Assembly: GCF_020985305.1 (NCBI RefSeq)
Contig: NZ_CP087588.1
Location: forward strand, 372,001-436,000
Length of the DNA: 64,000 nt
Reading direction: 5' to 3'
Origin: Croceicoccus sp. Ery15
GTDB taxonomy: Bacteria > Pseudomonadota > Alphaproteobacteria > Sphingomonadales > Sphingomonadaceae
Shown: positions 26,577 through 34,866 of the stretch, one piece after another
How the letters are laid out: each line of letters starts with the position of its first letter
Numbering within the stretch: the stretch's first letter is position 1
Notes under the pieces: generated by a model
Databases searched by the model: none
Told to the model about the DNA's origin: nothing
The model's input: the letters and a program-made list of their open reading frames with translations, nothing else
Program-made: the position numbers and the translations under genes

Positions 26577-27506
26577 GTGGCCAAGGGCAAGGTAATCATC
26601 AGCTGCGCGGTGACCGGCGCGATCCATACGCCGAGCATGTCGCCGCATTTGCCGGTGACCGCTGACGAGATTGCGGAAGCGGCCATCGGCGCGGCGGAAG
26701 CGGGCGCGGCCATCATTCATTTGCACGCCCGCAATCCCAAGAACGGGCGACCGGACCAGAATCCCGATCTCTACGAACCCTTCCTCAAGGTCATCAAGCA
26801 GCGGACCGATGCGGTGCTGAACATCACCACCGGCGGCCATCCCTCAATGACGCTGGAGGAAAGGTTGAGACCGGCAACGCGTTTCGCACCGGAAGTCGCC
26901 AGCCTCAACATGGGTTCGATGGGGTTCGGCCTGTTCCCGATGCTGAACCGCTACAAGGACTGGAAATACGACTGGGAGCCGGCCACGCTTGAGGCATCGC
27001 GCGACCTTGTATTCAAGAACACCTACAAGGATATCGAAGGGCTGCTGGAACTGCTTTCCCCGCTGGGCACGCGGTTCGAGTTCGAATGCTATGATACCAG
27101 CCATCTGTACAATCTGGCGCATTTCCTCGATCGCGGGCTGGTGAAGGCTCCGCTGTTCGTTCAGACCTGCTTCGGCATCCTTGGGGGCATCGGCAGCCAC
27201 CCTGATGATATCCAGCACATGAAGCGCACGGCGGACAGGCTGTTCGGCGACCAGTATGAATGGTCGGTGCTGGGGGCCGGCGCACGGCAGATGAGCATCG
27301 TCGCCATGGCGGCATCGATGGGCGGCAATGTTCGCGTGGGCCTTGAAGATTCGCTCTGGGCCGGGCCGGGCCGACTGGCGGAAACCAACGCGGAACAGGT
27401 CGCGACCGCAAAGGCCATCGTGGAAGGCATGGGCCTGTCCGTGGCAACGCCTGACGAAGCGCGCCAGATCCTTGACCTCAAGGGCGGCGACCGGACCAAT
27501 ATCTGA
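26577..27506 (+). CDS. BKACE-family beta-keto acid cleavage enzyme (DUF849)
   Basis: 309 residues, GTG start with GGGAG nine bases upstream. SCAVTGAIHTPSMSPHLP is the family opening and HLHARNP gives the two zinc-binding His (48 and 50). INTTGG-type INITTGG, LNMGSMGFG and AYGAEG-like positions follow the family order, and GGNVRVGLEDSLWAGPG is the C-terminal signature with the third metal ligand. Members condense a beta-keto acid with acetyl-CoA, giving acetoacetate and a new CoA ester. It opens the operon that carries the F420 genes, which is an unusual pairing. Substrate unknown. Confidence 0.9.
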   Translation: MAKGKVIISCAVTGAIHTPSMSPHLPVTADEIAEAAIGAAEAGAAIIHLHARNPKNGRPDQNPDLYEPFLKVIKQRTDAVLNITTGGHPSMTLEERLRPATRFAPEVASLNMGSMGFGLFPMLNRYKDWKYDWEPATLEASRDLVFKNTYKDIEGLLELLSPLGTRFEFECYDTSHLYNLAHFLDRGLVKAPLFVQTCFGILGGIGSHPDDIQHMKRTADRLFGDQYEWSVLGAGARQMSIVAMAASMGGNVRVGLEDSLWAGPGRLAETNAEQVATAKAIVEGMGLSVATPDEARQILDLKGGDRTNI

Positions 27507-27611
27507 GCAGGAAATGACCCACGCAGGACCAGGACGCCACAGGGGACGCGGCGATAGTCAGCGCAGTCAATTTGCGCCGCCGGTCCGTTGCGTTTGCTGG
27601 GAACGCGATCG

Positions 27612-28613
27612 ATGAAGCTGGGTATTTGTTCGATGTGGGGAACCTCGCTGGACTTGTTCCGCAGCGAGGTGAGGCTGGCGGCAGAGCTGGACTATGATCT
27701 GGTCACGGTCGGGGATTCGCCGTCCGGCTGGCATGAAATGGTCACCTCCATGACATTGGCGGCACTGGAAGCGCCCAAGGCGCTGATCGGCTCGCTTGTG
27801 ACATCTCCGTTCATGCGCCACCCGCTCGTCGCGGCCAGTGCCTTTGCCACCATCAACGATTTGACGGGCGGGCGGGCGGTCATGGGATTTGCGACAGGGG
27901 GCAGCACGGTCCTGGCCGTGGGGCGCGCACCGGCCACGCAAAAGGAAGTGCGGGCCGAACTGGTCGCCCTGCGCCAGCTTTTCGCCGGCGAAGAGATCGA
28001 GTGGGAAGGGCGGCCCGTCAAATCGCTTCGCTTCGCGCGCAAGGTTCCGATCTATTATTCCGCTTTCGGCCCTAAGGCGCTCGCGCTTGCAGGAGAGCTT
28101 GCCGATGGAGCGATCCTGTTTGCAGGCGATCAGAGCCTCGATGCGCTGGAGCATAGGATTGACGCGCTGCGCGATGCCGCCACCAGGGCGGGCCGCGATG
28201 CCGATGCGCTCGACATCTGGGTGACCAGCTATATTTCGGTGCGCGAGCAGCGGCAGCAGGCCATCGACGACCTGAAGGCTTTTATTGCCGTCAATGCGAT
28301 GGCCTTTCGTACGCCCGAGACGTTGGCGATGCTGCCCGATAATGTCCGCCCGCTCGTCCAGGCTTTTCAGGCACGTTATGATCCATCGGAACATGTCGTG
28401 GTCGGCGGACGCAACGTTCGGCTGATGGACGAGATGGGGCTCACCGAATTCCTGCAGGATTTCGATACGATCGCGGGACCTGAAGACCACGTGGCAGGGG
28501 TCATGGCCAGGATGGAAGCGATGGGTGTTTCCACGCTTATCGCCGCACTTCCCGGGCATGCCGATCCGCTCACGACGATCCGCGGCCTCGCAGCCGCAAG
28601 AAAGAGAATGTAA
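27612..28613 (+). CDS. LLM-class F420-dependent oxidoreductase (MER-like)
   Basis: 333 residues from MKLGICSMWG at 27612, preceded by GGGAA; an in-frame ATG at 27588 adds eight atypical residues. It has the TIM-barrel pattern of bacterial luciferase-like enzymes: VTVGDSP, LTGGRAVMGFATGGS, IPIYYSAFGPKALALAGELADG. The SAFGPKALALAGE block is typical of methylene-tetrahydromethanopterin reductase-like F420 enzymes. Because it lies seven bases before fbiC and in the F420 operon, F420 rather than FMN is the likely cofactor. Role: hydride transfer to or from a pathway intermediate. Confidence 0.85.
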   Translation: MKLGICSMWGTSLDLFRSEVRLAAELDYDLVTVGDSPSGWHEMVTSMTLAALEAPKALIGSLVTSPFMRHPLVAASAFATINDLTGGRAVMGFATGGSTVLAVGRAPATQKEVRAELVALRQLFAGEEIEWEGRPVKSLRFARKVPIYYSAFGPKALALAGELADGAILFAGDQSLDALEHRIDALRDAATRAGRDADALDIWVTSYISVREQRQQAIDDLKAFIAVNAMAFRTPETLAMLPDNVRPLVQAFQARYDPSEHVVVGGRNVRLMDEMGLTEFLQDFDTIAGPEDHVAGVMARMEAMGVSTLIAALPGHADPLTTIRGLAAARKRM

Positions 28614-28619
28614 CGCGAT

Positions 28620-30932
28620 ATGGCACAATGGTGGAACAGGACCGAAGCGCGCGATTGGCTGGACAGGCTGGAGCGTTTCTCGCTGGACGAACTGGCCGCA
28701 GAGGCCGAGGCCAAGACGATTGCGGCGCATGGCGCGGTGGTCACCTATTCGCGCAAGGTTTTCATACCGCTGACGAAATTGTGCCGCGATGTTTGCCATT
28801 ACTGCACGTTCGCTCACCGCCCGTCGCAACTGACGGCGCCGTTCCTCGAACCGGAAGAAGTGCTTGAGATCGCCCGCGCAGGCGAACAGCGCGGTTGCCG
28901 CGAAGCATTGTTCACTCTGGGCGACCAGCCCGAGGCCCGCTATTCCGCCGCCCGCCGGTGGCTGGATGAGCGTGGCTTTGCGAGCACGCTGGACTATCTG
29001 GCGCATGTCGCCGCGCTTGTCCCCGAAGAAACGAGCCTTCTGCCGCATCTCAACCCCGGGATCATGACGGCTGCCGATTACGAAAAGCTGCGCCCAGTTT
29101 CGGCTTCGATGGGATTGATGCTGGAAAGCACGTCGGACCGGCTGTGCGGCAAGGGAATGCCGCATTACGGGTCGCCCGACAAGATACCGGAAGTCCGCCT
29201 GAAATCCCTGCGCGATGCTGGCGAGGCAAAGGTGCCCTTTACCACCGGCCTGCTGATCGGGATCGGCGAAACGCGGCTGGAACGGGTGGAGGCACTGCTT
29301 GCAATCCGCGATCTGCATGCGCGCCATGGCCATATCCAGGAAGTCATCATCCAGAACTTCCGCGCCAAGACCGGGACGCTGATGGCAGCAACGCCCGATA
29401 TCGGGCTCGACGAACATCTCTGGACGACCGCCGCTGCCCGCTTGATCCTTCAGGCGGAAATGGTGGTGCAGGCACCGCCCAACCTGCAGCCGGGACAGCT
29501 GGGCAAGCTTATCCGTGCGGGCGTCAACGACTGGGGCGGGGTTTCGCCGGTCACGCTCGACCATGTGAACCCCGAAGCGCCCTGGCCACATCTTGAGCAG
29601 CTGGAGACCCAGACCGAGGAGGCCGGTCGGCACCTGCGCCAGCGGCTTGCCATCGGCCCGGCATTCGCTCGTGCACCCGGATTGTGGACGGACGAGGCGC
29701 TTCAGCCGCGCATTCGAAGGGCCATCGATGCGCGCGGACTACCGCGAGACAGCGACTGGCATCCCGGCACCGGCGGGGCGATACCTGAAGGGCCGATGTC
29801 CATCGGTATCGGAGGGGACAAGGAAATCCGCATAGCCCTGGGCCGGGTCGAGCACGGCGAGGAGCTTGGCGCGTTCCACATCGAAAGAATGTTCGGGGCC
29901 GAAGGCCGCGATTTCGAGCGGATCTGCCGCGTTGCCGACGAATTGCGGCATGACAGGGTGGGCGATACCGTCACCCATGTGATCAATCGCAACATCAATT
30001 ATACCAATATCTGCCTCTATCGCTGCGGATTCTGTGCCTTTTCCAAGGGCAGCACCAAGAGCGAGCGCGGCCCGGCGTACAATATCGACCATGCCGAAAT
30101 CGCCCGCCGCACGGTCGAAGCGCGCGAACGCGGCGCGAGCGAGGTGTGCCTGCAAGGGGGCATCCACCCCAGCTATGACGGCAACACTTATCGCGGGATC
30201 GTGCAAGCGGTGAAAGATGCGGTGCCGGACATGCATGTCCACGCGTTCTCGCCGCTGGAGGTGCATCACGGCGCCACCACGCTGGGGCTGGATTACGAAG
30301 ATTACCTCGCCTCGCTGAAGGAATGCGGGCTGGCGACATTGCCGGGAACCGCGGCGGAAATCCTGTCGGACGATATCCGCGACATCATTTGCCCCGACAA
30401 GCTCTCGACCGGCGAATGGCTAGCGGTGATGCAGGCTGCGCACAAGGTGGGGCTGAAGACCACATCCACGATCATGTTCGGCCATGTCGAAACCTATGCT
30501 CACTGGGCCACGCATCTGCTGCGCCTGCGCGAATTGCAGATGGAAACGGGTGGATTCACCGAATTCGTGCCCTTGCCGTTCGTCCATATGGAGGCGCCGA
30601 ACTGGCGGCGCGGGCAGACCCGCTCTGGCCCGACATGGCGCGAAACAGTACTGATGCATGCCGTTTCCCGTATTGCGCTCGACGGTGCCATTCCGAATAT
30701 TCAGGTCAGTTGGGTAAAGCTGGGTCCGGAGGGCGCGGCCCGCATCCTTCAGGCAGGGGCAAATGATCTGGGCGGGACGCTGATGGACGAATCGATCACG
30801 CGCGCTGCGGGCGGCGTCAACGGACAGGAATTCGGTGTTCCCGAAATGCGCGCGCTGGCGCATGGCATCGGTCGCCGTCTGCAGGAACGCACCACGGTTT
30901 ACGGTCTGGCTACAGGCGAGACCGTCGCATAA
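28620..30932 (+). CDS. fbiC: FbiC: FO synthase, fused CofG-CofH radical SAM enzyme
   Basis: 770 residues. Two radical-SAM domains each carry CxxxCxxC: C55-C59-C62 (CRDVCHYCTFAHRP) in the CofG half and C465-C469-C472 (CLYRCGFCAFSKG) in the CofH half. The enzyme joins tyrosine and 5-amino-6-ribitylamino-uracil to make FO, the deazaflavin core of F420. ILQAGANDLGGTLMDESITR near the end is a CofH signature. The fused form is that of actinobacteria; archaea and cyanobacteria have separate subunits. Upstream bases show only a weak ribosome site, and translation is probably coupled to the LLM gene. Confidence 0.96.
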   Translation: MAQWWNRTEARDWLDRLERFSLDELAAEAEAKTIAAHGAVVTYSRKVFIPLTKLCRDVCHYCTFAHRPSQLTAPFLEPEEVLEIARAGEQRGCREALFTLGDQPEARYSAARRWLDERGFASTLDYLAHVAALVPEETSLLPHLNPGIMTAADYEKLRPVSASMGLMLESTSDRLCGKGMPHYGSPDKIPEVRLKSLRDAGEAKVPFTTGLLIGIGETRLERVEALLAIRDLHARHGHIQEVIIQNFRAKTGTLMAATPDIGLDEHLWTTAAARLILQAEMVVQAPPNLQPGQLGKLIRAGVNDWGGVSPVTLDHVNPEAPWPHLEQLETQTEEAGRHLRQRLAIGPAFARAPGLWTDEALQPRIRRAIDARGLPRDSDWHPGTGGAIPEGPMSIGIGGDKEIRIALGRVEHGEELGAFHIERMFGAEGRDFERICRVADELRHDRVGDTVTHVINRNINYTNICLYRCGFCAFSKGSTKSERGPAYNIDHAEIARRTVEARERGASEVCLQGGIHPSYDGNTYRGIVQAVKDAVPDMHVHAFSPLEVHHGATTLGLDYEDYLASLKECGLATLPGTAAEILSDDIRDIICPDKLSTGEWLAVMQAAHKVGLKTTSTIMFGHVETYAHWATHLLRLRELQMETGGFTEFVPLPFVHMEAPNWRRGQTRSGPTWRETVLMHAVSRIALDGAIPNIQVSWVKLGPEGAARILQAGANDLGGTLMDESITRAAGGVNGQEFGVPEMRALAHGIGRRLQERTTVYGLATGETVA

Positions 30933-30954
30933 TTTGACAGGATTGGAATAGTTT

Positions 30955-31605
30955 ATGAGCCAGACGATCGCAGTAGTCGGCGGCACGGGCAATCTGGGCA
31001 GTGCGATAGCATGGCGGATTGCCAAGGCAGGGCATCAGGTGATCATCGGATCGCGCTCTGCCGAAGCGGCCATTGCCCGGGCAGAGGAACTCGGCCACGG
31101 GCTGACCGGCATGGCCAATGCCGATGCGGCGCGAGCGGGTGACATCGTGCTAGTCACCGTGCCCTTTTCCGCCCAAGCGGCGACGCTGGCCGATATCAAG
31201 CCGCATGTCGCCGGCAAAATCGTCGTCGATACGACGGTCCCGCTCGTTCCGCCCAAGGTGATGCGCGTCCAATTGCCCGACGAAGGTTCGGCGGCAGTCT
31301 GCGCTAGCAATCTGCTGGGCGACGATGTCCGGCTGGTCGCGGCGTTCCACAATGTCGCGGCGCATCGCCTGGCAGAGGATGGCTTCGTCGATTGCGACAT
31401 TCTGGTGTTCGGTGACGACAAGGCGGCACGTGCCGAAATCGTCGCACTGGCAGAAGCCATCGGGCAACGCGGAATCCATGCCGGCCCGCTGGTCAACGCG
31501 GCGGCTGCCGAGGCGATGACCTCGCTGCTCATCTTCATCAACAAGAACTACAAGGTGGACGGCGCCGGAATTCGCATCACGGGCGAATTGAACGCCCCCG
31601 ATTGA
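30955..31605 (+). CDS. npdG: NADPH:F420 oxidoreductase (Fno/NpdG)
   Basis: 216 residues. VVGGTGNLGSAIAWRIAKAG and IIGSRS form the NADPH site (GSR is the 2'-phosphate contact), VLVTVPFSAQA and VVDTTVPL are family blocks, and AAFHNVAAHRLAE is the F420-contact helix. It reduces F420 with NADPH and so feeds the LLM enzymes, or runs in reverse. It lies between fbiC and cofE. Length and motifs match archaeal and actinobacterial Fno. Confidence 0.93.
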   Translation: MSQTIAVVGGTGNLGSAIAWRIAKAGHQVIIGSRSAEAAIARAEELGHGLTGMANADAARAGDIVLVTVPFSAQAATLADIKPHVAGKIVVDTTVPLVPPKVMRVQLPDEGSAAVCASNLLGDDVRLVAAFHNVAAHRLAEDGFVDCDILVFGDDKAARAEIVALAEAIGQRGIHAGPLVNAAAAEAMTSLLIFINKNYKVDGAGIRITGELNAPD

Positions 31606-31607
31606 CG

Positions 31608-32363
31608 ATGTTCAGCGTACATCCCGTCGGCGATTTGCCCGAATTCCTTGGTGGCGATGACCTGCCTTCCATTTTGGCGGATCGACTCGCCCAAGGCGAT
31701 CCCGGCCTTGCGCCCGGCGATATCCTTGTCGTCACGCAGAAAATCGTATCGAAGTCGGAAGGCAGGATGGTCGCGCTCTCGTCGGTCGAATTTAGCGACA
31801 GCGCGCGCGATCTTGCCCGCCAGACCTGTAAAGACCCCGCGCTGGTCGAGCTGGTGCTGCGCGAATCCAGCGACCTGGTGAGAGCGGTGCCCAATGTGCT
31901 GATAACGCGGCACAGGCTGGGCCATGTGATGGCGAATGCCGGCATCGATGCCTCCAATCTGGGTACCAGTGGCGAGGAAAAGGTGCTTTTACTGCCCGAA
32001 GATCCCGATGCTAGCGCGGCCCGCATCGCCCATGCATGCCACGCCCGAACCGGCATCAGGCCCGGTGTTATCATCTCCGACAGCTTTGGCCGTCCATGGC
32101 GGATCGGGACGACCAATGTGGCGATCGGCGTGGCTGGTCCTCCCGCCGTGATCGATGAGCGTGGCAAGCCCGACAGGGACGGGCGGATCATGCAGGTGAC
32201 GCAAATCGCCTTCGCCGATGCCGCAGCGGGAGCGGCCGGGCTTGTGATGGGCGAGGGCCCCGAGGGCTTGCCGGCCTGCGTGCTGCGCGGCCTGCCATGG
32301 CAGCACGGCGACCAGACCAGCCGGAACCTGCTGCGTCCGGCGGGCGAGGATTTGTTCCGATGA
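31608..32363 (+). CDS. cofE: CofE: coenzyme F420-0:L-glutamate ligase, single-domain form
   Basis: 251 residues from the ATG at 31608; a TTG at 31602 overlapping the npdG stop is the alternative. LVVTQKIVSKSEGRMV, DLVRAVPNVLITRHRLG, GRPWRIGTTNVAIGVAG and the C-terminal block are those of GTP-dependent gamma-glutamyl ligases that add the glutamate tail. Mycobacterial FbiB carries a further C-terminal nitroreductase-like domain that reduces dehydro-F420-0; that domain is absent here. The precursor is therefore probably made from 2-phospholactate or 3-phosphoglycerate, or the reductase is elsewhere. Confidence 0.94.
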   Translation: MFSVHPVGDLPEFLGGDDLPSILADRLAQGDPGLAPGDILVVTQKIVSKSEGRMVALSSVEFSDSARDLARQTCKDPALVELVLRESSDLVRAVPNVLITRHRLGHVMANAGIDASNLGTSGEEKVLLLPEDPDASAARIAHACHARTGIRPGVIISDSFGRPWRIGTTNVAIGVAGPPAVIDERGKPDRDGRIMQVTQIAFADAAAGAAGLVMGEGPEGLPACVLRGLPWQHGDQTSRNLLRPAGEDLFR

Positions 32364-33286
32364 GCGCACGAGTCACTGTCCTGACCGGAGGCGTGGGCGG
32401 CGCCAAGCTGGTCGAGGGCTTGCAGCAGATCGTGCCCGGCACTCACCTGACGGCGATCGTGAACACTGGCGATGATTTCGAGCATTTCGGCCTGCCGATT
32501 TCGCCCGATATCGACACCTTGCTCTACACGCTGGCCGGGCTGTCCAATGCCCGTCTCGGCTGGGGCCGCGAAGGTGAAACATGGTCATTCATGGATGCGG
32601 TAAAGAGCCTTGGCGGCGAGGACTGGTTCAACCTCGGCGATGGCGACCTCGCGCTGCATGTCATGCGCCGGGCGGCCAGGGACGCGGGCCAGCCTCTGTC
32701 TGAAATCGTGCGGGGTTTTGCCCTCCAATGGGGTCTAGGCCTGACCATCCTGCCGATGAGCGACGATCCCGTCGCGACTTGGCTGCAAACGGACGAGGGA
32801 TTGTTGCCCTTCCAGCGCTATTTCGTGGCGCGGCGGTGCGAACCGCGCGTCAATGCGATCCGCTTCGAAGGTGCCGATGCCGCCTTGCCGGCACCGGGCG
32901 TGGTGGCGGCCATCGAAGCCGCCGATATGATCCTGATCGCGCCATCCAACCCGTGGCTCAGCATCGATCCCATATTGGCGGTTCCCGGCCTGCGCCAGGC
33001 GCTGGAACGCAGGAATGCGCCGCTGGTCGCGGTGTCGCCGCTGGTGGGCGGAAAAGCGGTCAAGGGGCCGACGGCCAAGCTGATGGACGAAATGGGCCTT
33101 TCGGTGACGAACCAGACGATTGCCGAACATTACGGCGATTTGCTGGATGCGATGCTTGTGCACCAGGGCGACCCTCACCCTTCCGACCCTCCTTGTGCCG
33201 AAACCGACACGCTCATGAACTCGGCGCAGGACAGGCACCTTGTCGCGGTTGCCGCTATGGATCTGGCCGAACGATCGTCGCGCTGA
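32360..33286 (+). CDS. cofD: CofD/FbiA: 2-phospho-L-lactate (or equivalent) transferase
   Basis: 308 residues from the ATG at 32360 inside the cofE stop (ATGA). VLTGGVGGAKLVEGL is the nucleotide-binding opening, IVNTGDDFEHFGLPISPDID the family signature with the metal-binding Asp pair, and LIAPSNPWLSIDPIL and SPLVGGKAVKGPTAK complete it. It moves the phospho-lactyl-type group from the guanylylated precursor made by CofC to FO. cofC follows with a TGATG overlap. Confidence 0.96.
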   Translation: MSARVTVLTGGVGGAKLVEGLQQIVPGTHLTAIVNTGDDFEHFGLPISPDIDTLLYTLAGLSNARLGWGREGETWSFMDAVKSLGGEDWFNLGDGDLALHVMRRAARDAGQPLSEIVRGFALQWGLGLTILPMSDDPVATWLQTDEGLLPFQRYFVARRCEPRVNAIRFEGADAALPAPGVVAAIEAADMILIAPSNPWLSIDPILAVPGLRQALERRNAPLVAVSPLVGGKAVKGPTAKLMDEMGLSVTNQTIAEHYGDLLDAMLVHQGDPHPSDPPCAETDTLMNSAQDRHLVAVAAMDLAERSSR

Positions 33287-33849
33287 TGGCATGGACGGCG
33301 CTAGTCCCGATCCGCACCGGCCCTGCGGGCAAGTCCCGGCTGAAAGGAGTGCTGGATGCCGACGCACGCGGGCGTCTGGCATTAGACATGGCATGGCACG
33401 TGATCGACGTTCTGGCGCAATGTCCGGCGATCGACCGGAGAGTCGTGCTTTCGAATGAGGCCTTCGACCATCCGGCGACCGATTGGGCCAAAGACGGCGG
33501 GCTGGGGCTTAATGCCGAGATTTCGGCGTTTCGGCACGGGTTCGGTGCGTCGCCGCTGCTTGTGATCCACGCAGACCTGCCCTTGTTGGCGCGGGACGAT
33601 GTCGACGCTCTACTTGACGCGGCAGCTCTCCATGGCGCGGCCCTTGCGACGGATCGATTGGGGCAGGGCACCAATGCATTGGCACTGGCTGACGGTCGGT
33701 CGTTCTCGTTCCAATTCGGGCAGGGCAGTCGCATTCTTCACTGCGCCTTGGATGTTGCCATGCCCGTATTTCAGCGGACGGGCCTGTCGGCCGATCTCGA
33801 TACACCTGCCGACTTGGAGTTCCTGCAGGAACGCGGACTGCGTGTCTAA
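33286..33849 (+). CDS. cofC: CofC/FbiD: phospholactate (or PEP/3-PG) guanylyltransferase
   Basis: 187 residues, slightly short for the family. ALVPIRTGPAGKSRLKGVL binds GTP, VLSNEAFDHPA, ISAFRHGFGASPLLVIHADLP carries the metal-binding Asp, and DRLGQGTNALAL is the TNAL signature. It activates the three-carbon acid with GTP, giving the CofD substrate. Known enzymes use 2-phospholactate (archaea), phosphoenolpyruvate (mycobacteria) or 3-phosphoglycerate (Paraburkholderia); which one this uses cannot be told by eye. It is the last gene of the core F420 set. A long upstream extension of the frame is inside cofD and is not coding. Confidence 0.93.
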   Translation: MAWTALVPIRTGPAGKSRLKGVLDADARGRLALDMAWHVIDVLAQCPAIDRRVVLSNEAFDHPATDWAKDGGLGLNAEISAFRHGFGASPLLVIHADLPLLARDDVDALLDAAALHGAALATDRLGQGTNALALADGRSFSFQFGQGSRILHCALDVAMPVFQRTGLSADLDTPADLEFLQERGLRV

Positions 33850-33853
33850 ACCG

Positions 33854-33869
33854 CCTTTCTTCCGGCAGG
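33854..33869. promoter_or_regulatory. Candidate operator box S7
   Basis: CCTTTC-TTCC-GGCAGG, exact to the box pattern, lies between cofC and the LLM gene, 58 bp before its start at 33927. GTTATC starts 20 bases after the box and may be the -10. Suggests that this LLM gene has its own regulated promoter. Confidence 0.45.
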
Positions 33870-33926
33870 TAGTTTGACCGCGCCGGACTGTTATCCGCCC
33901 GGCACACCAGCGCAGGAGAGGCAGTC

Positions 33927-34847
33927 ATGAAACTGAGTATCGGTATCCCCAAGAGTATGAAGGTTGCCGCCATGGTCCAGCCATGGGAGGATCCGCTGAC
34001 CGGAGCCGATGTCGGGGAACTGATGGCGGTCGCGGACCAGCTCGGCTTCTACAAATGCATGCTGGGTGAACATTTCGTCATTCCGAAGGAACATATCGAG
34101 CTGTCGGGCGACTGGTATTTCCACACTGCCGTGGCGCTCGGGTTTTATGGAGGGCAGACGAAAAACCTGCGCCTTGCGTCCTCGATCTCCATCCTGCCGC
34201 TGCAAAGCCCCATCGTGCAGGCCAAGGCATGGTCGACGCTCGACTGGCTGACGGGTGGTCGGGCAGAGCCGATATTCGGCGTCGGCTGGCTGAAGGAAGA
34301 ATTCGACATGCTGGGCGTGCCGTTCGAAAAACGCGGCGCGATGGCGGATGAATATATTGCGGCGATGATTGAACTCTGGACGAAGCACGATCCGGAATTC
34401 GAGGGCGAATTCGTCAGCTTCAAAAATTGCGGTTTCGCGCCCAAGCCGCTTCAGAAACCGCACATGCCGATCTGGTTTGGCGGCGATGCGCCTGCAGTTC
34501 AGCGGCGGGTGGCGAAGTTCGGCAATGGCTGGTCCCCGTTCCGCACACCGCCCGAAAGCTTTCCCGACTGCATCGACTACATCAAGTCACAACCGGAATA
34601 TGACGGTAGGCGGCTGGAGATGTTCTTTGCCCTCGAAATGCTGAACGTCGGTGCGCATCACGAAATCCTGGATGATGCCCGCGCGCCGGGGACAGAGGAC
34701 AAGCAGAAGATCATCGACCAGATCGGCTGGCTGAAGGAATTGGGCATTACCGAAACCATCGTGCCCTTGCCGCCGGGCCTGTCGGGAAAGCAGGCATGGA
34801 TTGACCGCCAGCACTGGGTCGCCGAGGAAATCATGCCGGCTATCTGA
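33927..34847 (+). CDS. LLM-class F420-dependent oxidoreductase (TIGR03619-like)
   Basis: 306 residues. FYKCMLGEHFVIP is the active-site loop, LRLASSISILPLQSPIVQAK and LTGGRAEPIFGVGWLKEEF are typical of the TIGR03619 subfamily of probable F420-dependent enzymes of actinobacteria. PHMPIWFGGDAPAVQRRVAK is the C-terminal cofactor side. It follows the F420 genes directly. GCAGGAGAGGC before the ATG is a good ribosome site. Likely reduces or oxidises a pathway carbonyl or alkene with F420. Confidence 0.86.
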   Translation: MKLSIGIPKSMKVAAMVQPWEDPLTGADVGELMAVADQLGFYKCMLGEHFVIPKEHIELSGDWYFHTAVALGFYGGQTKNLRLASSISILPLQSPIVQAKAWSTLDWLTGGRAEPIFGVGWLKEEFDMLGVPFEKRGAMADEYIAAMIELWTKHDPEFEGEFVSFKNCGFAPKPLQKPHMPIWFGGDAPAVQRRVAKFGNGWSPFRTPPESFPDCIDYIKSQPEYDGRRLEMFFALEMLNVGAHHEILDDARAPGTEDKQKIIDQIGWLKELGITETIVPLPPGLSGKQAWIDRQHWVAEEIMPAI

Positions 34848-34866
34848 CCGATAAGGTTTCTTCCCG

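Noticed and set aside
27567-29633. 688-codon minus-strand frame opposite the LLM gene and fbiC
   Set aside because: It is antisense to recognisable F420 genes; composition is low-complexity His/Arg/Gln-rich and no motif is present.
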